A stretch of DNA of 64,000 nucleotides from Streptomyces sp. F001. GTDB lineage: Bacteria; Actinomycetota; Actinomycetes; Streptomycetales; Streptomycetaceae. Made by a program: the position numbers and the translations under genes. The stretch lies in contig NZ_QZWF01000004.1 of the NCBI RefSeq assembly GCF_004187715.1, positions 62,001 to 126,000 of the forward strand. Reading direction: 5' to 3'. Shown here piece after piece: positions 61,106-64,000 of this stretch (within the stretch, counting starts at the first letter, position 1; every line of letters starts with the position of its first letter). The notes under the pieces were generated by a model. It saw only the letters and a program-made list of their open reading frames with translations, made no database searches and had not been told where the DNA came from.

Positions 61106-62002
61106 TCAGCGCGCCGCCGCGCGCGTCAACTCGTCCAGCGTTGCCACCACCGCCGGCACCTGAGCCAGGTCGGGCAGCGTGAGGGCGACGATCTCCCGCC
61201 GTACCGCCGGCTCCAATGTCACCGCACGCGCCCCCCGCGGCCGTACCGACTCGATCGCGAGCTGGGGCAGCACGGCGACCCCCAGACCCGCGCCGACCAG
61301 GCCGACAACCGCCGGATAGTCGTCGGTGGCGAAGTCGATCCGGGGGGTGAAGCCCGCCCCCTCGCACACCTCGATCAGCTGACCGCGACAGCGTGGGCAG
61401 CCCGCGATCCACGGTTCCTCGGCGAGTTCGCCGATGGCGACGGACTCCGCGCGCGCGAGCCGGTGCCGCTCGGGCACCAGCCCCACCAGCCGGTCGGTCA
61501 GCAGCGGTCGTACCACCAGGTCGTCCCACTCCTCGGCGCCCGCCGCTCCCTCGTAGCGGAAGGCGAGCGCGATGTCGCAGTCGCCCTCGCGCAGCAGTTC
61601 GACGGACTTCGGCGGCTCGGCCTCCTCCAGGGAGACCCGGGTGCCGGGGTGCGCGGCGCGCAGGGCGGCGAGGGCGCTCGGGACGAGGGTGGAGCTGCCG
61701 CTGGGGAAGGAGACGAGCCGGACCCGCCCGGCGCGCAGTCCGGCGATCGCGGCGACCTCCTCCTCGGCCGCGGTGAGCCCGGCGAGGATGCCCGAGGCGT
61801 GCCGTACGAGCGCCTCGCCGGCCTGGGTGAGGCGCATCTCGCGGCCGCTGCGGACCAGTAGCGGCGTGCCGATGGAGGCCTCCAGGGCCTTCATCTGCTG
61901 ACTGACGGCGGGCTGGGTGCAGCCCAGTTCGCGCCCCGCCGCCGAGAAGGAGCCGGTGGTGGCGACGGCGCGCAGGACGCGCAGATGACGGGCCTCGATC
62001 AC
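61106..62002 (-). CDS. LysR-family transcriptional regulator
   Basis: A 298-residue LTTR. The winged helix-turn-helix reads LRVLRAVATTGSFSAAGRELGCTQPAVSQQMKALE (about 7-41), and the periplasmic-binding-like effector domain extends from about 90 (AGRVRLVSFPSGSSTLVPSAL). A CPRC motif near 205 could be redox- or metal-sensitive. It is divergent from the MOSC gene 81 bp away, a usual arrangement for an LTTR and its target, but this link is inferred. GTG 62002 has AAGG very close upstream. Confidence 0.85.
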   Translation of the reverse strand: MIEARHLRVLRAVATTGSFSAAGRELGCTQPAVSQQMKALEASIGTPLLVRSGREMRLTQAGEALVRHASGILAGLTAAEEEVAAIAGLRAGRVRLVSFPSGSSTLVPSALAALRAAHPGTRVSLEEAEPPKSVELLREGDCDIALAFRYEGAAGAEEWDDLVVRPLLTDRLVGLVPERHRLARAESVAIGELAEEPWIAGCPRCRGQLIEVCEGAGFTPRIDFATDDYPAVVGLVGAGLGVAVLPQLAIESVRPRGARAVTLEPAVRREIVALTLPDLAQVPAVVATLDELTRAAAR

Positions 62003-62082
62003 CCTTCGAGGATAAGCGAGGCTTTGACACGACGCCGAATACTGGGTCGACTCTTTGACGGCGAGTCGCCTACCGTGCGCTC

Positions 62083-62751
62083 ATGAAGCTTCTCTCAGTC
62101 AACCTGGGCCGTCCGAAGGCCGTGCCGTACACGGACCATCGGGAGGGCCTGACCGGCATCGACAAGCAGCCTGTGGAGGAGCCGGTGCGGGTGGCGGCGC
62201 CCGGCCCCAAGGGCATCGGCGGGAGCGGGCTGGCCGGGGATGCGGTGTGCAAGAGAGAGCACCACGGGGGCAACGACCAGGCCGTGTACGCGGTGGCGCG
62301 CGAGGATCTGGACGACTGGGAGCGCGAGCTCGGGCGACCGCTCGCCAACGGGTCGTTCGGCGAGAACCTCACCACTGAGGGCCTCGATGTGTCCGGCGCG
62401 CTGATCGGCGAGCGCTGGCGCATCGGTGCCGGGGTGGTGCTGGAGGTCTCCAGCGGGCGGATCCCCTGTCTCACCTTCCAGGGGCACATGGGCGAGAAGC
62501 GGTGGGTGAAGCGGTTCACGGAGAAGGGGGCGTCGGGTGCGTACCTGCGGGTGATCGAGCCGGGCGAGATCCGTGCCGGGGACCGGGTCGAGATTGTCCA
62601 CCGTCCTGACCACGACGTGACGGTCGCCCTGCAGTTCCGGGCGGTCACCACCGAGCGGGAGCTGCTGCCCCGGCTGCTCGTGGCGGGGACGGCGCTGCAT
62701 CCGGAGGCGCTGGCGGCGGCGCGCAAGTACGTGGAGCAGCACACTTCCTGA
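62083..62751 (+). CDS. MOSC-domain protein (YiiM-like)
   Basis: A 222-residue protein with MOSC fold followed by a 3-alpha domain. GDAVCKREHHGGNDQAVYAVARED and NLTTEGLDVS are conserved in YiiM-type proteins. The key Cys lies in GRIPCLTFQGHMG (near 128). Relatives use molybdenum cofactor to detoxify N-hydroxylated bases such as 6-hydroxylaminopurine. ATG 62083 is the start. It lies divergent from the LysR gene and 98 bp before the SDR gene. Confidence 0.85.
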   Translation: MKLLSVNLGRPKAVPYTDHREGLTGIDKQPVEEPVRVAAPGPKGIGGSGLAGDAVCKREHHGGNDQAVYAVAREDLDDWERELGRPLANGSFGENLTTEGLDVSGALIGERWRIGAGVVLEVSSGRIPCLTFQGHMGEKRWVKRFTEKGASGAYLRVIEPGEIRAGDRVEIVHRPDHDVTVALQFRAVTTERELLPRLLVAGTALHPEALAAARKYVEQHTS

Positions 62752-62849
62752 CGGTTCGTCACAGGTGGTGTTCGCCGCAGGAGCCCCGAGCCGCCCTCAC
62801 CCGCCCGCCGCGCACGGAATCTTCACCTCCGGGTCACTACTCTTGGTCC

Positions 62850-63623
62850 ATGACAACGGCTCTGATTACGGGATCGACCGCGGGAATCGGCGCCGCGTTC
62901 GCGCGGCGGCTGGCGGCTGACGGACACAACCTGGTTCTGGTGGCCCGGGACACCAAGCGGCTCGGCGAGCAGGCCACCGAGTTGCACGACCGGCACGGCA
63001 TCGAGGCGGAGGTGCTGACGGCGGACCTGGCGACGGACGACGGAATCGAGACGGTCACCGCCCGGCTGGGCGACCGCAAGAACCCCGTCGACCTGCTGAT
63101 CAACAACGCCGGCTTCGGCAACAAGGGCCGCTTCCTCGACGTCTCCATGGCCGACGAGCTGAAGATGCTCAAGGTGCACTGCGAGGCGGTGCTGCGGCTG
63201 ACGTCGGCGGCGGCGGAGGCGATGCAGGAGCGCGGGCGCGGCGGTGTCGTCAACATCGCCTCGGTCGCGGCGTTTCTGCCGCGCGGGACGTACGGCGCGT
63301 CGAAGGCGTGGGTCGTGCAGTTCACCCAGGGCGTGGCGCGCGATCTGGAGGGCAGCGGAGTGCGGTTGATGGCACTGTGCCCCGGGTTCGTGCGGACGGA
63401 GTTCCACGAGCGCGCCGGGATGGGAACGGACAACATCCCGGGCTGGATGTGGCTCGACGCCGACAAGCTCGTGGCGGCGGCGCTTTCGGATCTGGCGCGG
63501 GGGAAGTCGGTGTCGATTCCGGATCCGCGGTACAAGGCGCTGATGGGGTTGGTGAAGGTGGCGCCTCGGGGGCTGCTCGGAGGGATCAGTTCCCGGACGG
63601 GGCGGAAGTACGGGCCGCAGTAG
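62850..63623 (+). CDS. Short-chain dehydrogenase/reductase
   Basis: A 257-residue classical SDR. TALITGSTAGIGAAFARRL holds the cofactor motif TGxxxGIG, LINNAGFG is the NNAG motif, and the active site is Ser in VVNIASVAAF with Tyr and Lys in TYGASKAWV (YxxxK, near 148). An Arg following the first strand (LVARDTKRL) suggests NADP preference. The substrate is unknown. Start ATG 62850. A short hairpin (63636-63655) follows the stop. Confidence 0.85.
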   Translation: MTTALITGSTAGIGAAFARRLAADGHNLVLVARDTKRLGEQATELHDRHGIEAEVLTADLATDDGIETVTARLGDRKNPVDLLINNAGFGNKGRFLDVSMADELKMLKVHCEAVLRLTSAAAEAMQERGRGGVVNIASVAAFLPRGTYGASKAWVVQFTQGVARDLEGSGVRLMALCPGFVRTEFHERAGMGTDNIPGWMWLDADKLVAAALSDLARGKSVSIPDPRYKALMGLVKVAPRGLLGGISSRTGRKYGPQ

Positions 63624-63706
63624 CGGTCCGTGACAGGACTCCGTGGGGGGAGTCCGTAGGACAATGGAGCTGTTCAACCGGACCAGGGGGGCCGGGAGGT
63701 GGCTCC

Positions 63707-64000
63707 ATGACATTCGTGCAGGTCATCGACTGCAAGACCAGTCGGTTCGACGAGATGAACCGGCTGATGGACACCTGGGTCGAGCAGACCAAGGGGAAGC
63801 GGACGGCGACGCACAGTGTGATCGGGAAGGACCGGTCCGACGCGTCGCATGTCATCGAGATCGTGGAATTCCCGTCGTACGAGGAGGCTATGCGGAATTC
63901 CACTCTGCCGGAGACCGATCGGATCTTCCGGGAGATGGTCGCCCTGTGCGACGAGATGCCGACGTTCACCGATCTGGACGTGGTGCGCGACGAGCAGTTG
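63707..64000 (+). CDS. Hypothetical protein, 3' end outside window
   Basis: 98 codons are visible without a stop, running to the right edge. ATG 63707 has GGGAGG 6-7 bases upstream. The N-terminus MTFVQVIDCKTSRFDEMN and the later HVIEIVEFPSYEEAMRNS read like a ferredoxin-like alpha/beta barrel (ABM-type) monomer, as in small oxygenase or stress proteins. The resemblance is general only. No function is assigned. Confidence 0.6.
   Translation, partial: MTFVQVIDCKTSRFDEMNRLMDTWVEQTKGKRTATHSVIGKDRSDASHVIEIVEFPSYEEAMRNSTLPETDRIFREMVALCDEMPTFTDLDVVRDEQL

Noticed and set aside
1..64000. tRNA or rRNA genes, integrase, or attachment-site repeats flanking the island
   Set aside because: None was recognised by eye on either strand; a tRNA covariance scan would be needed to exclude them fully.

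Overview
The window is high-GC actinobacterial DNA, almost certainly a Streptomyces chromosome. Recognisable Streptomyces developmental genes (whiD, bldM, shbA) lie beside guaB, a guaB3-like gene, glpD, a serine/threonine kinase cluster, guaA, paired NlpC/P60 and M23 wall hydrolases, pcrA and an icmB-like gene. GTG and TTG starts are common, with purine-rich ribosome binding sites. Assignments come from reading motifs and from knowledge of the families; no database search was run.

Layout. 1-2839: end of a SWIM zinc-finger gene and a DUF5691 gene, followed by a 90-bp repeat block. 3209-14225: a conserved block with icmB-like B12 subunit, lipase, M23 peptidase, pcrA, an NlpC/P60 hydrolase behind a c-di-AMP (ydaO) riboswitch, a TDT/SLAC1-like membrane protein and a second NlpC/P60 hydrolase. 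14226-25441: an accessory island holding an hsdR remnant, a VapBC-like pair, a frameshifted HTH/zinc-ribbon gene, a WhiJ-type cluster whose regulator carries an in-frame stop, a complete IS5-family (IS1031-type) insertion sequence with a passenger gene, and an rloA-rloB-hsdMS defence operon without an intact hsdR. 25482-39000: a PspC-type two-component system, a PspC membrane protein, DoxX, class II aldolase and PPOX-type proteins, guaA, a chorismate mutase behind an apparent Phe/Tyr attenuator, a LAETG sortase substrate and a GMC oxidoreductase. 38907-51834: succinic semialdehyde dehydrogenase, then six kinase-family genes in tandem, one a clear pseudokinase. 52020-64000: glpD, a nucleotide-sugar dehydrogenase homologue without its catalytic cysteine, guaB3-like, guaB, shbA, bldM, whiD, a LysR regulator, MOSC and SDR proteins, and a gene cut by the window edge.

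How the genes work together. Three wall hydrolases and the kinase cluster suggest control of envelope remodelling, part of it through c-di-AMP. guaB, the guaB3-like gene and guaA supply guanine nucleotides. shbA, bldM and whiD link vegetative sigma-factor supply and sporulation. The island is a decaying defence and toxin-antitoxin region. In it the insertion sequence can be reconstructed exactly: a TTA target duplication, 14-bp terminal repeats, and the rewritten C-terminus of the methylase-specificity protein.
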